DNA of 64,000 nucleotides from Dipteris shenzhenensis (lineage: Eukaryota > Polypodiophyta > Polypodiopsida > Gleicheniales): assembly GCA_047967505.1 (NCBI GenBank), contig CM106538.1; one strand, written 5' to 3'. This document shows positions 1 to 11,359 of this stretch, one piece after another. The position numbers and the translations under genes were made by a program. The stretch's first letter is position 1; the number at the start of each line of letters is the position of its first letter. Below the pieces are notes generated by a model. The model made no database searches. It saw only the letters and a list, made by a program, of their open reading frames with translations, and was not told the origin of the DNA.

Positions 1-2133
1 AGGCCCTACATATGCTCTTCTTTGCGGATTGTGCGACCTCTCCAACTAATTCACTCAGATCTGTGCGGACCAATGCCGACCATATCTCTGACTGGGTCGC
101 GTGACTTCATGACTTTCATTGATGATTTTACCCATTTTACCATCATCTCATTCCTTCCTCAGAAGTCTGAAGCACTATCTCACTTCATAGCGTACCAGAT
201 TTTGGTCGAGAATCAATTAAATCGCCATATTTAAACAATACGCACGGACAATGGTGGGGAATATACATCAGGAGATTTCACTGCTTATTGTCAACAAATA
301 GGCATCTTGCATCAATATACTATCCCCTATCATCACCAACAACATGGTAAAGTAGAGAAAAAGAACGGCGATGTCATGGCGTCCTCTCGATCAATGCTCA
401 AACAAGCTGGTCTACCGAATTCTTTTTGGGAGGAAGCCATTTCTATGGCATGTTATCTATAGAACCGATTATCCACCAGCACATTGCCCAGCATGATGCC
501 ATATGAGGCCTGGATGGGCAGGAAACCAGTGATCACACATCTTTGCATTTTTGGGTCCCCTGATCTTTGCATTTTCGGGTCCCCTGCTTACTCGTTCATA
601 CCTCCTGAGCGACTACATAAATTGGATGATTGTGCAGCAAAAGGCATTTTCGTAGGCTACGGGGATCGGTTTGGGGTTAAAGCCTATCGAATCTACCATC
701 CAGGCACTCGACGTTTTTCTTTTAGCAGAACAGTCTTCATCAACAAAAATGCTCTACTCCTTGCTTGTGATCATGCATTGACATCTTCAGAGACTCCACC
801 TGTACAAAAAGAAACACCCTTGTCAATAACAGATGATTTTGGGGACAACCAATTTGAAGAAGAAACACCCGATGTAATTCACTATTTGATCGATCTAGCC
901 CCCTTGCCGGCACCACCTTTACCCCCACAAAACGCCCCTCCTATTGTTCCGGTTTCGACACAATTACTAACTCCTCAACCACAAGCGATGCCTTTACCCA
1001 CAATGCATCAACGACTCAATGCTCAATCTCCTTCAAGATCCGGCAATGCACAATTCCATAGCTGAGTCTTGCCAACTTCCCGCCACCAGACCCGCATGCC
1101 GGATGTGTTCACCAGCAGACAGACATACGGCCAAAGACAGTCATGCAATATCCGTCCACATGGCTCCTATGCAGTGGCGCAGCTTGGTGGACACGTGGGC
1201 GGTCAAAACCCTCTATTGTCAGCCCACGAACTACAACCCAATGAGCCACTACCCCCACATGCAAACTCGTCATCATGTCGCATGGATGACGAAACAGATA
1301 CAACAGCCGACGCATCTCTCGCTAGTCATGCAACAACGTCCACCTCTGAGACGACTTCACCTTTCGTAAGAGATAATGACCCTTGCAACGAGCAAGGTAC
1401 CCCTTCATCAGACGAAGACGCCACCCACCAATGGACTCGCCTCCTCACAGACGTCCTTGCAGAGGCTCACCTTGCTTCCCTCCCTAAAATACTACAAAGC
1501 GATCAATCACTCCTCACGATGGAAGGAGAACCGGACACCATCTTTGTCCAAGATGCTCTCTCTGGCCCTGAAGCACAACAATGGAGGGCCGCCATGAATG
1601 ACGAGATTCACTCCCTTCAGCAAAGCGAAACCTGGACCCTTGTTGACCGACCGACAGACCAAATAATAATCTCGTGCAAATGGCTACTTCGACACAAGAT
1701 TAACTCTGATGGATCTCTAGGCCGCTATAAAGCCCAACTCGTGGCTCGTGGTTTCTCTCAGATTGAAGGTGAGGACTACTATGAGTCCTATTCCCCGTAC
1801 TCAGTATGACCTCGTTTAGGGTGTTGGTTGCTCTCGCTGCCCATAATGGACTCCATATTCATCAAATGGATGTTCGAACTACGTTCTTACATGGTGACCT
1901 TGAGGAGGATATTTACATGGACCAGCCCCAGCATTATGTATCGCCCATTCACCCAGACAAGGTATGCAAACTTCGACGCTCTCTCTATGGGCTCAAACAA
2001 TCACCACAGTGTTGGTACCTGAAATTCCATCAGTTTATGATTGGTCACGGATACAAGAGGCTCCCTACAAAAGCAAACGTCTACATTTGTCACAAAGCTC
2101 ATGTGCTACTGATTGTAGCCATTTACATTGACG
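1..2133 (+). pseudogene. Ty1/copia polyprotein relic: integrase and 5' half of reverse transcriptase
   Basis: The reading frame starts inside the integrase. Visible are HSDLCGPM (first catalytic Asp), TDNGGEY (second Asp) and QHGKVEKKN (Glu region), then the copia integrase tail KGIFVGYGDRFG. After a Pro/Gln-rich spacer the RT follows with CKWLLRHKINSDG, ARGFSQIEG, HQMDV and LYGLKQSP. Frame 1 is kept to about 1800 but is broken by stops at 232-234, 460-462 and 1063-1065. A one-base shift near 1800 moves the RT to another frame. The RT ends abruptly at AIYID around 2131, exactly where the YVDD active site should be, because a satellite begins there. The RNase H of what is probably the same element resumes at 10678. 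It is non-functional. The copia assignment is very secure. Confidence 0.95.
541..588 (+). repeat. 24-bp in-frame tandem duplication inside copia integrase
   Basis: Two adjacent 24-bp copies (541-564 and 565-588, two mismatches) encode LCIFGSPD then LCIFGSPA. Copia integrases normally have this hydrophobic segment once, so this is a small local duplication that kept the frame. Confidence 0.85.
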
Positions 2134-3830
2134 GGTCTAGGGAGATTTGGCCATGCGGCCAAATCTTTTGAAAGCAGCAAGGTTTGGGGAGTTTTGGCTG
2201 TGGTGCCAAATCTTCCTAGCTTGTTTCTAATCACGAGTGTCTAGGGAGATTTGGCCGTGTGGCCAAATCTTTTTAAAGCAGCAAGGTTTAGGGAGATTTA
2301 GCTGTGGTGCCAAATCTTCCTAGCTTCTTTCAAATCACCAAGGTCTAGGGAGATTTGGCCGTGTGGCCAAATCTTCTTAAAGCAGCAAGGTTTAGGGACA
2401 TTTAGTTGTGGTGCCAAATCTTCCTAGCTTGTTTCTAATCACGAGTGTCTAGGGAGATTTGGCCGTGTGGCCAAATCTTTTTAAAGCAGCAAGGTTTAGG
2501 GATATTTAGCTGTGGTGCCAAATCTTCCTAGCATCTTTCAAATCACCAAGGTCTAAGGAGATTTGGCCGTGTGGCCAAATCTTTTTAAAGCAGCAAGGTT
2601 TAGGGAGATTTAGCTGTGGTGCCAAATCTTCCTAGCTTCTTTCAAATCACCAAGGTCTAGGGAGATTTGGCCGTGTGGCCAAATCTTTTTAAAGCAGGAA
2701 GGTGTAGGGAGATTTAGCTGTGGTGCCAAATCTTCCTAGCTTCTTTCAAATCACCAAGGTCTAGGGAGATTTAGCCGTGTGGCCAAATCTTTTTAAAGCA
2801 GCAAGGTTTAGGGAGATTTAGCTATGGTGCCAAATCTTCCTAGCTTCTTTCAAATCACCAAGGTCTAGGGAGATTTGGCCGTGTGGCCAAATCTTTTTAA
2901 AGTAGTAAGCTTTAGGGAGAATTAGCTGTGGTGCTAAATCTTCCTAGCTTCTTTTAAATCACCAAGGTCTAGGGAGATTTGGCCGTGTGGCCAAATCTTT
3001 TTAAAGCAGCAAGGTTTAGGGACATTTAGTTGTGGTGCCAAATCTTCCTAGCTTGTTTCTAATCACGAGTGTCTAGGGAGATTTGGCCATGTGGCCAAAT
3101 CTTTTCAAAGCAGCAAGGTTTAGGGAGATTTAGCTATGGTGCCAAATCTTCCTAGCTTCTCTCAAATCACCAAGATCTAGGGAGATTTGGCCGTGTGGCC
3201 AAATCTTTTTAAAGCAGCAAGGTTTAGGGAGATTTAGCTATGGTGCCAAATCTTCCTAGCCTCTTTCAAATCACCAAGGTCTAGGGAGATTTGGCCGTGT
3301 GGCCAAATCTTTTTAAAGCAGCAAGGTTTAGGGAGATTTAGCTGTGGTGCCAAATCTTCCTAGCTTCTTTCAAATCACCAAGGTCTAGGGAGATTTAGCC
3401 GTGTGGCCAAATCTTTTTAAAGTATCAAGGTTTAGGGAGAATTAGCTGTGGTGCTAAATCTTCCTAGCTTCTTTCAAATCACCAAGGTCTAGGGAGATTT
3501 GGCCATGTGGCCAAATCTTTTTAAAGCAGCAAGGTTTAGGGACATTTAGTTGTGGTGCCAAATCTTCCTAGCTTGTTTCTAATCACGAGTGTCAAGGGAG
3601 ATTTGGCCGTGTGGCCAAATCTTTTCAAAGCAGCAAGGTTTAGGGAGATTTAGTTGTGGTGCCAAATCTTCCTAGCTTCTTTCAAATCACCAAGGTCTAG
3701 GGAGATTTGGCCGTGTGGCCAAATCTTTTTAAAGCAGCAAGGTTTAGGGAGATTTAGCTGTGGTGCCAAATCTTCCTAGCTTCTTTCAAATCACCAAGGT
3801 CTAGGGAGATTTCACCGTGCAGCCAAATCT
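2134..3830. repeat. 104-bp satellite array, 17 copies in perfect register
   Basis: The start of the motif GATTTGGCC falls at 2144, 2248, 2352, 2456 and 2560, and again at 3808, which is 2144 plus 16 times 104. The array therefore shows no net indel over 17 units. Each unit is a dimer of two related halves: one with GATTTGGCC, a 4-base spacer and GGCCAAATC (a 9-bp inverted repeat), the other with a weaker GATTTAGC..GGTGCCAAATC form. Variant units recur together: the GACATTTAGTTGTGG variant at about 2397, 3020 and 3540, and the GAATTAGCTGTGGTGCTAAAT variant at about 2915 and 3435. These give offsets of about 6 and 5 units, a higher-order repeat. No coding potential. Confidence 0.93.
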
Positions 3831-4180
3831 TGTATGTTTTGAAAGAAGCTAGGAAGATTTGGCCATGCGGCCAAATCTCCCCATTTAAAATTCAAAATTC
3901 AAATCTTAAGATTCAAATTTCAAATCTGAAAATTCAAAATTCAAAATTCAAAATCTTAGATTCAAAATTTAAAATTCAAAATTGAAATTTTGAATCTTAG
4001 ATACAAAATTCAAATTTCAAATTTCAAGATCTGAAAGTCAAATCATACATTAAAGACCCTACTTTCAAATCACACTTTGAGATTCGTACTTTTACAACTC
4101 TTGCTTTCAAATCGTGGTGTTTTGAAATGGAAAAGATGGAGAACATGTAAGAATCGGGTACACTTTCTATTTCTTTCGTT
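3831..4180. other. Reversed satellite unit followed by AT-rich AATTCAAA-type simple repeat; no gene
   Basis: At 3838-3881 one satellite piece (GAAAGAAGCTAGGAAGATTT and GGCCATGCGGCCAAATC) lies in the opposite orientation to the main array. It is followed by about 190 bp made of AATTCAAA and AATTTTGAA words, then a short unique stretch. I see no coding frame. Confidence 0.7.
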
Positions 4181-5117
4181 TTCTTACTTGGATGATTGAG
4201 TAGCCATTGTTGTTCGTGAGCTTGGCTCTTTGGATTTCAAGCAGGCATGGGATTGTGCTTCCGTGAAAAGCCAGGGGATTGTGCTTCCGTTTGGATGGTC
4301 GTAGTTCCAGAAACTTAGAGAAAAAGTTTCATCCGCTAGTAGGGTGGCCAAGATCCGCTCGTGGAAGTAGAGATGCCAGTGATGGAAGGAGAAGAAAAGC
4401 CACGATCCGTGCACTTAGAACAATAGCTTCTCCAACGGAAGGAGCCGAGAAGTAGCTTTCGGTGGAGATTATGGTTATTGCATTACAATAGCTTCTCCAA
4501 TGGAAGGAGCTGAGAGGCACAGTAGTGGAAAGGAGGGAGGGGCACAGTAGTTGAAGGAAGGGGCGAGGGGCGCAGCAGTGGAAAGGAGGGAGGGGCGCAG
4601 CAATTGAAGGGAGGGACGCAGCAGTGGAAGGGAGGGAGAGGCGTGCAGGCAGTAGTCATGCAGAGAAGGCTCTACGACGATGACAATGGGCAGCAGCACA
4701 ACGACGGGGCACGGTAGTGGAAAGGAGGGAGGGGCACAGCTGCTGAAGGGGGGCGTCTATGATGATGATGATGGGCGACAGCGCGACGGCGGGGCACGGG
4801 AGTGGAAAGAAGGGAGGGGCGCTGCAGCCGAAGGGAAGGACGCAGTAGTGGAAGGAAGGGAGGGGAGCGCAGCAGCCGTGTGGAGAAGGAGAAGACAGCC
4901 GTGTGGAGAAGGAGACGATGACGAGGAGGAGTGTGGAGAAGGAGACGATGTCCAAGAGGAGGAGAAGCATGCACCCAAATAGCATGTAGAGCAAAAACAA
5001 CGAGGATGAGGATGAGGATGAGAGGGAAAAGCAAGGGGTGGGAGGGAAGGAGGAATCCCCCAAAAAAGCATGCACCCCCCAATAGCATGTAGAGCAACAA
5101 CAAAAAAAAAAAAAAAA
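4181..5117. repeat. Purine-rich (GGAGGG/GAAGG) low-complexity block ending in A-tract; no gene
   Basis: From about 4490 to 5050 the plus strand is dominated by imperfect short repeats of GGAAAGGAGGGAGGGG with CGCAGCAGT inserts, and ends in a run of about 16 A at 5102-5117. Open frames on the minus strand here are Ser/Pro/Leu runs produced by base composition and are not taken as genes. Confidence 0.75.
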
Positions 5118-5755
5118 GACCTCTTTCTAATCCAACTATTGAGTGTGGAACCTATGGAATGTTTAATTGGTATTGGAATTTTAAAATCTACATAGTTAAG
5201 TGCACATTGTTAGGACATGGGGAACCTTCCGGGACCTCTCATTTTGACATAGTTTTGAAGTTTTTTGCTTGCAATTAGCTAACCAAGGGTGGAGGAGTGT
5301 TTTCCAAGAACTACCCCATCTAAGACATTGTCCTAAGGCTCTCAAACCACCCTAGTTACACATTTGATATCTAGGAAGGGAGAGAACAAGGTGAGCCTAG
5401 CACTTGATCCCCATGAAGATGAATTCAATTCCTTCTCATAGTTTTACTTTTTATGCTTGGTTTAAAAGGTTTGTTTAGCTTTGCCTTTTAAAGTTTTGGT
5501 TTTTTAATAGTTTTAAATTTTTAGGTTTGCTTTTAAAGTAAAAGTATGATTTTAAAGTGTAATAGCGTGAATCATGAAAAGCATGTACGATGTTTTTGAA
5601 AGTAGGATCTCTAGATACTAATTTCAAATTTTGAAACTTGAAACTTAAAATTTGAATTTTCAAATTTCAAATTTGAATTTTAAAATTTAAAATTTAAAAT
5701 TTGAATTTTGAACTTTAAATTTTAAATTTTAAAATTAAATTTAACGTTTGAATGT
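5118..5755. other. Non-coding spacer with second AT-rich block
   Basis: Unique sequence to about 5590, then about 165 bp of AATTTGAA/TTTAAAAT words (5595-5755). This resembles the AT block at 3885-4075 in composition, with word order suggesting the opposite orientation. No gene seen. Confidence 0.6.
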
Positions 5756-6535
5756 TTGAAGATTTAGCCATGTGGCCAAATCTTCCTACTGATTTGAAAG
5801 AAGCTAGCAACATTTGGCAGCATGCCAAAATTTTCCCAAACCCTGGTGCTTTGAAAGATTCAGCCACACGGCCAAATCTCCCAGAACCTGGTGATTTGAA
5901 AGAAGCATGCAAGATTTGGTTGCACGGCCGAAATTCCCCATACCCTAGTGCTTTGAAAGAAGCCTACAAGATTTGGCCACATGACCAAATCTCCCCAAGT
6001 TTGAAAGAATGCCACAACCAAATCTTCTCAGTGCTTTGAAAGAAGTCACCAAGTCTCGAAGGATTTGGCCATGCATCCAAATCTTGCTAGCTTCTTTGAA
6101 AGCACCAAGGCCTGAGTAGATTTGGCCATGTGGCCAAATCTTATTGCTTCTTTCAAAGCACTAGTGTCTTAGAGATTTGGCCATGTGGCCAACTCTTGTT
6201 GGCTCCTTTCAAAGCACCAGGGTATGGGGAGATTTGACCATGTGGCCGAATCTTGTGGGCTTCTTTGAAAGCACCAAGGTATGTGGAGATTTGGCTTCTT
6301 TCAAATCACCAAGGTCTAAGTAGATTTGGTTGTGTGGATAAATCTTGATGGTTTCTTGAAAGCACCAGTGTCTCGAGAGATTTGGTTGTGTAGACAAATC
6401 TTGCTATCTCCCTTTCAAAGCACCATGGTCTGTGAAGATTTGGCCAGGTAGCCAGATTTTGCTGGCTAAAATTCAAAGCACCAAGGTTTAGGAAGATTTG
6501 GTCGTGTAGTGAAATCTTGTAAAGCATTTTCATCC
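5756..6535. repeat. Diverged relatives of the 104-bp satellite
   Basis: About a dozen units of roughly 50-60 bp contain GATTTGGCC-ATGT-GGCCAAATC or decayed forms next to GAAAGAAGC or GCTTCTTTCAAA. The first part (5756-6050) runs in the reverse orientation and the second (6060-6530) in the forward orientation. They are clearly related to the half-unit of the array at 2134-3830 but far less uniform, so they look older. Confidence 0.8.
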
Positions 6536-6579
6536 TAAGTCACACCATCAGATATCAATATTGAACTATAACAAATGTT

Positions 6580-7182
6580 ATGTATGCAAGTGCCACATTG
6601 AAAGTGGGGGTTAAAGTCAACTTGCTTGTCAGTGGAAAGATTGTTGCCATTGGGACAATATTCTCTACATCACATGATGACATGTGCCAAGGTGTGCCCT
6701 TGGGAGAAAACAATGTTTCAGTGGCGATCGATATTTGTATGGATGAAAGTGCACTTCTTCCATTTCCTACAATGGATGCATTCTTAGTCTATGAGGCTTT
6801 GGGTAGTGTTGTTCGTTGGAAAGCACGATCAATGAGTTGTGTGGACAATGTCAATGGAGCTATTTTACCAATGAATGATATAACATCAGATACCATTGAT
6901 GTTGAACCTCTATGTGAATATGATGAGTTTTCCATTCGAGAATCATGGAAGGACAAGAAAGTTTTAATATGGGATGAGCAGAAAACCAAGAGCATTGCTG
7001 AGGGTGTTGTTTTGTATGTCTACCCATTTGAACCTATAAACTTTGAGATGCTTGGTGAAGGTAATGTGGGTGTGGGAATTGAAAAGTATCATAGTGATGT
7101 ATCAGGCATCGATACCACTTAATAAAATGGCCCATTGCACAAATAACCTTTTTAGATGGAACTTCATTAAGAATCGATGACA
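6580..7182 (+). pseudogene. DUF8039-like transposon-associated protein, fragment with two internal repeats
   Basis: An open frame of 180 codons (6580-7122) encodes VNLLVSGKIVAIGTI, GVPLGENNVSVAID and ALGSVVRWK. This pattern resembles the DUF8039 module found beside plant transposases; I give the family name from memory. The second half repeats the same layout (KVLIWDEQ, SIAEGVVL, LGEGNVGVGIE), so the fragment carries two copies of the module. The frame stops at 7120-7122, but a shift of one base extends the second module with LNKMAHCTNNLFRWN to a stop at about 7180. It lies just upstream of the DUF7869-like gene on the same strand and is probably part of the same element. Confidence 0.6.
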
Positions 7183-7184
7183 CC

Positions 7185-9818
7185 ATGAATTTTCCAAGTG
7201 GTTCTAGGCAAAAGCACATGGAAGATGAGGACCCAAATGAAAAATCCACAAAAAAGAGGCGTTACTACATGATAAAGAGGAAAGCTAAAAAACATGGCAT
7301 GCCATTAGCATCATCTAGACTCACAAGGGATGCAGTCACAAAAGTATCTATGATTGATTGTTGTAAACAAAATTGTTGTCAATTTGTCGATCGTCAAATG
7401 ATATCCAAATTACGCATAGAGTATTGGGGCCAAAGTTTGGAGGCTCGCACCAATTATGTATATGACACTCTTGGGGTTGCTTGTCGAAAAGATGACAATG
7501 GTGGGCAGTTCAAATATGTCTTTTCATTGAATGGTATTCAAGTTTGTTGTAGAGCATGGTATGAAATGCATGGTATTCCAAAAACAACATTTTATCTATA
7601 TAGGGAGCAATTTGAAATTGGTATACGAAGGTGCATGCATGGTAATAAAGGAATCGTGTGGAGAGGTTGGGACCACATAGAACTGGGTAGAGCCATAATC
7701 CAAGATTTTGTGGATAACAATTCTGAGCGTATGCCACACAAAAGTAGAACACTTCAGGATGGATCAAGGGAAACACAGCTCATGATACCAGATGTATACA
7801 AGCAGGTTGATATTCTCTATGAGGTTAACATCATGCAATTAAAGCATAGTTTGGGTTGTAAGGAGATGTCAACTTCCACATTCAACCGTATATGGAACTC
7901 TGAATTCAAGCATGTAACTTTGTCAAAAACAAGTGAATTCTCTAAGTGTGGTTTATGTAGTGCAATCAAGGCTTGTAGCGACAAAATGCCAAAATGAACG
8001 TGATAAGTTGATGGAAGATAGAAGAAAGCACATGTTACAACAAAAAAGTTGTAGAAATGTGTACTACACTTGGCGCAGATTTTCTGAAATGTATCCTCAG
8101 ACATACTTGTGCATTATCCATGATAAGATGGACCAAAAGGAGACAGCCATCCCTAGATTACGCAATCGTTCAAAGGACACATACAAATCCTTTCAGCTCC
8201 CAGTGGCTTTGACTGGCATGATAACACATGGACATGGTCAAGGACGTTATGGTCACTTTTCTTTATCCTTGTGGCCATCGGATCCTAACTTCACAATCGG
8301 TTCATTGGCTTTGTGTTTGAGAAATCTTGAAAGATTTGATAACCATGCACTTGGAGATTTGGTACATGATGGGATGCCAAGGTCTGATAACGCTCTGCTA
8401 AATGCACTAACCTCAAGAGAAGCATTGGATTCTCACTATGTTTCTAATGAAAAGCAACAACTTCATCTTGGAGCAGTGGGTGGAACATTCAAAGACCTTG
8501 GACTTGGAAGTTCCCATTAAGAAAATCCTTATAAGAAGCTACCCGAACACCTATTATTGCAGTTGGATAATTGTGGTTTTGAAAACAAGAATAGGTACTT
8601 GTTTGCTTACCTATCATTACTTGTCACTCGAGGGATTTTCAAGTCAATTCAATTGGGATTCTTGATGGTTGGGCATACACATGAGGATATTGATGCAATG
8701 TTCAGCAGCTTTTCAGAGAGGTTAAGAACTAGCCAAACATTGACATTTGCACATCTCATGGATACTTTTAGACAATGTGAGGAGTCTTCTCCAACGCCAT
8801 TTTTGGTAACGGAAGTCCCTGATTTCAAGAGCTATGTTGATGGATGCCTATGCATGGGCAAGATGCTTTAGTGGGACACTCAAAGCCTCTCCAATTTTGG
8901 TTCTTTATGCGAAATGAAGTTTCTATCATGCAATATAAAGTGCATCCACGATCATTAGATTGGCAACCAAGTGAAGGTGGCATTGAGTTGTGGAAGAGAC
9001 ATCTGGATGGTCATCCAATGCTACCAAGTGGAGAGCCACCTTGTGTACCCATGTTCGAGTATGTGAAGGATCACTCACATGTGATAGTTGGTATCAAGGA
9101 GTATGTACACTTTTGGGAAAAATGGGCACACGTGCAAGGTCCAGAAGCATCTTTCACAAAGTTTTACAAGCCGGTAGTGAAGTACTGGAAGAACATGATT
9201 GATGAGCTTCATAAACCAAACAATAGTGTAGAGGGCATGTACGAGAGATTTTGGCCAAAGACGCAACATATTGATTGTGTGCAAGTAGTTGATAATAAAA
9301 ATGATGAGTTTCAAGGAATTGAAGAGTTGAATGATCACTATTGTGGACCTCAAAGGAAAAAGCCAAAACAATCATTTGATCCAATGATTGATGTACAAAA
9401 AGGACACTTTCTTTTGGTCCGACCAACAGAAAAAATTTACCCAATTTGGCTAGGCATTTGGCTAGGCATTGCTCAAACTGATGTACAAAAGGATAATAAA
9501 TCTAAAAATTTCAAGAAGGTTTTCATACAATATTGGGCACCTATATGCAAAAGACGCAATGCACAAATTGAGGAGGTGTATGCAGATTGTTGGAACAAGA
9601 TTTGGATGTGCAATAAAGGTGATCCTCCACGTTGGGAATCTGTTGATGCTATTGTATGGTCATGGGTTCCAAAAGGTAACCTCTCAAAGAAGGTTTCCTC
9701 AAAGAGTAGCAACCTCCCCATCAAGGTGAAGATACCAACCATTGCATGCAAGCGAGCTTTATCTAGTTTGTCTCATAGTACAGATTCCAACTCTGATGTT
9801 GACTCCACAATGGAGTGA
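7185..9818 (+). pseudogene. DUF7869-like transposase-type gene, broken by frameshifts and a stop
   Basis: Homologous-looking protein runs through 7185-7997 (frame 3), about 7960-8871 (frame 1) and 8844-9818 (frame 3). A frameshift is needed near 7975, a TAA stop sits at 8518-8520, and another frameshift is needed near 8868. A lysine/arginine-rich N-terminus and a Cys-rich segment (CCKQNCCQF) come first. A putative RNase H-like core follows, with IIHDKMDQKETAIPRL, LLQLDNCGFENKN and LMVGHTHEDIDAMFSSF. The spaced Asp residues and the GHTHxDID motif match proteins called DUF7869, widespread transposon-like genes in plants and animals (name from memory). The C-terminus has FLLVRPTEKIYPIWLG and a Ser/Lys-rich tail. 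Non-functional as it stands; the breaks could partly be introns, but I see no good splice signals there. Confidence 0.7.
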
Positions 9819-10677
9819 AGGGTACTTGAAAAGCTTGACTTTTTTTTCCTTGCACAACGATAATTTAATTGAATACTGACAAATATTTGGAAGGTATGAC
9901 ATTGATATTTTTTCTTTATCTTTTTTGTTTGTAGACCATTGCTTTGTGGTTGCAAGTTCTGCACACTTGACAAAATATCAAGGACTAGTGTTGCATTCTT
10001 ACTTTTTCTCCAACTAAACTAAAATGGTGTTTTTGAACACCACCTTTTTTCGCTTTGTTGTCCACACCGAGAGTCCACTCTTGTTGAAGAGTGTGTTAAC
10101 ATCCTCTAGAGTAAGTTGCTTTGGAATCATGTAATCTTTCTTGTTTCTCCCTTCATCCTTTCTATGTCATTCTCTCGCTCACCTCTCCCCATCTTGTCAT
10201 GCTTATGCAAAACCTTTTCTTCGTTTTTCGTTTTGCTTCGTTGAACTCAAACATATGATGTTTTTTTCTCGGCTAATGCAGAACATTCACACTCCAAACT
10301 GTGAGTTTTTATACATGGCCAAATCCAATGAGAAAGTCAATGGAGTGCACTCAATGCATTGTAATTGCAACCCCTCAAAAACTACCATGCATTGGTTGAA
10401 ACCTCAACATTTGACATTTTATTTATGTTGATGCAAACCATGCACATTTGTGAGATTTGGATGGACTGCCAAATCTATGGGAAAAATCAATGAAAATCAT
10501 TGAATGTTACATAATTACAACCCCTCAAAAATTCCCAAATTATCAGGATATTCCCAAATTCTCTAATATGGTGTTCACTCGACTGGTTGGCTAGTCAGAT
10601 TCTGACTGGGGGGGGGGAGATTTGGATACACAGCACTCAGCATCTAGTTATATTTTTCTTCTAGCAAGGGGGGGGGG
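9819..10677. other. Non-coding flank ending in two G10 tracts
   Basis: No coding frame recognised. A single satellite-like remnant (AGATTTGGATGGACTGCCAAA) sits at about 10454. Two runs of ten G, at 10608-10617 and 10668-10677, lie exactly 60 bp apart, and the second abuts the resumption of copia RNase H. Confidence 0.6.
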
Positions 10678-11046
10678 ATATCTTGGCAATCCAGGAAACA
10701 AAACTCGGTAGCTCTCTCTTCAACAGAGGCTGAGTTTGTTGCAGCAGCGGAAGCCACAAAGGAAGGTACTTAGCTAAACAACCTATTGAAGGATCTTGCG
10801 GTTGGACTGGATCAACCCCTAAAGCTATACCTAGATAATCAATCATGTATCACACTCATTCAATCACCAAGGCATCACGAGAAGACTAAACATGTGGATT
10901 ATAAATACCACTACTTAAAGGAGATATATCAAGCAGGACACCTCGAGTTGGAATACACGCGCCAACACAAAACATGTGGGCGGATTTCCTCACCAAAGCG
11001 GTACCACGAAGGAAGCATGAAGAATGCAGCAGCTCAGTCGGACTGA
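10678..11046 (+). pseudogene. Ty1/copia RNase H, 3' end of the interrupted element
   Basis: Sequence resumes with ISWQSRKQNSVALSSTEAEF, the standard copia RNase H signature, followed by LYLDNQSCITL, HHEKTKHVDYKYHY and the C-terminal segment, and stops at 11044-11046. A TAG interrupts the frame at about 10769. The part between YVDD of the RT and this point (some 200 codons) is missing, so the inserted 8.5 kb came with a deletion. The element reads in the same orientation as the copia RT at 1-2133 and is inferred to be the same copy. Confidence 0.93.
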
Positions 11047-11052
11047 TCTCGG

Positions 11053-11359
11053 CATAGATTAGTTTTTTCTTTTTTCAAAAGAGTTCCTTTCAAGTTCTGT
11101 TCTAAAAAGAAGGGGGTGTGTGAGTTAGTGACAAATAAGCATGAAGTAAAATTATGAACAATAATATTTACAAATGACATAATGGAAAGGCATCTGGTGT
11201 GACGAAGAGTCACAACCGTATCTCTGTAACAAATAAGCCGGTTGGCATCATAATCAAATGTTTGTTTTCTACTATCTCTCTGTGTATGAGCAATCGCTCT
11301 CGTAAGTGTATGCTAGTTGAAGTTTTCACAATGTCTCCCATTGTTTGAGCAAAGTGTGG
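11053..11359 (+). mobile_element. Probable copia polypurine tract and 3' LTR start
   Basis: After the RNase H stop an A/G-rich tract (about 11104-11116, AAAAGAAGGGGG) precedes TGTGTGAGTTAG, a fitting start for an LTR at about 11117. The LTR end is not certain because another copia relic begins by 11360, and the 5' LTR lies outside the window so they cannot be compared. Confidence 0.55.

Noticed and set aside
4656-5103. Overlapping minus-strand Ser/Pro/Leu-rich frames
   Set aside because: Caused by the GGAGGG purine tract; no motif, start context or homologous pattern.
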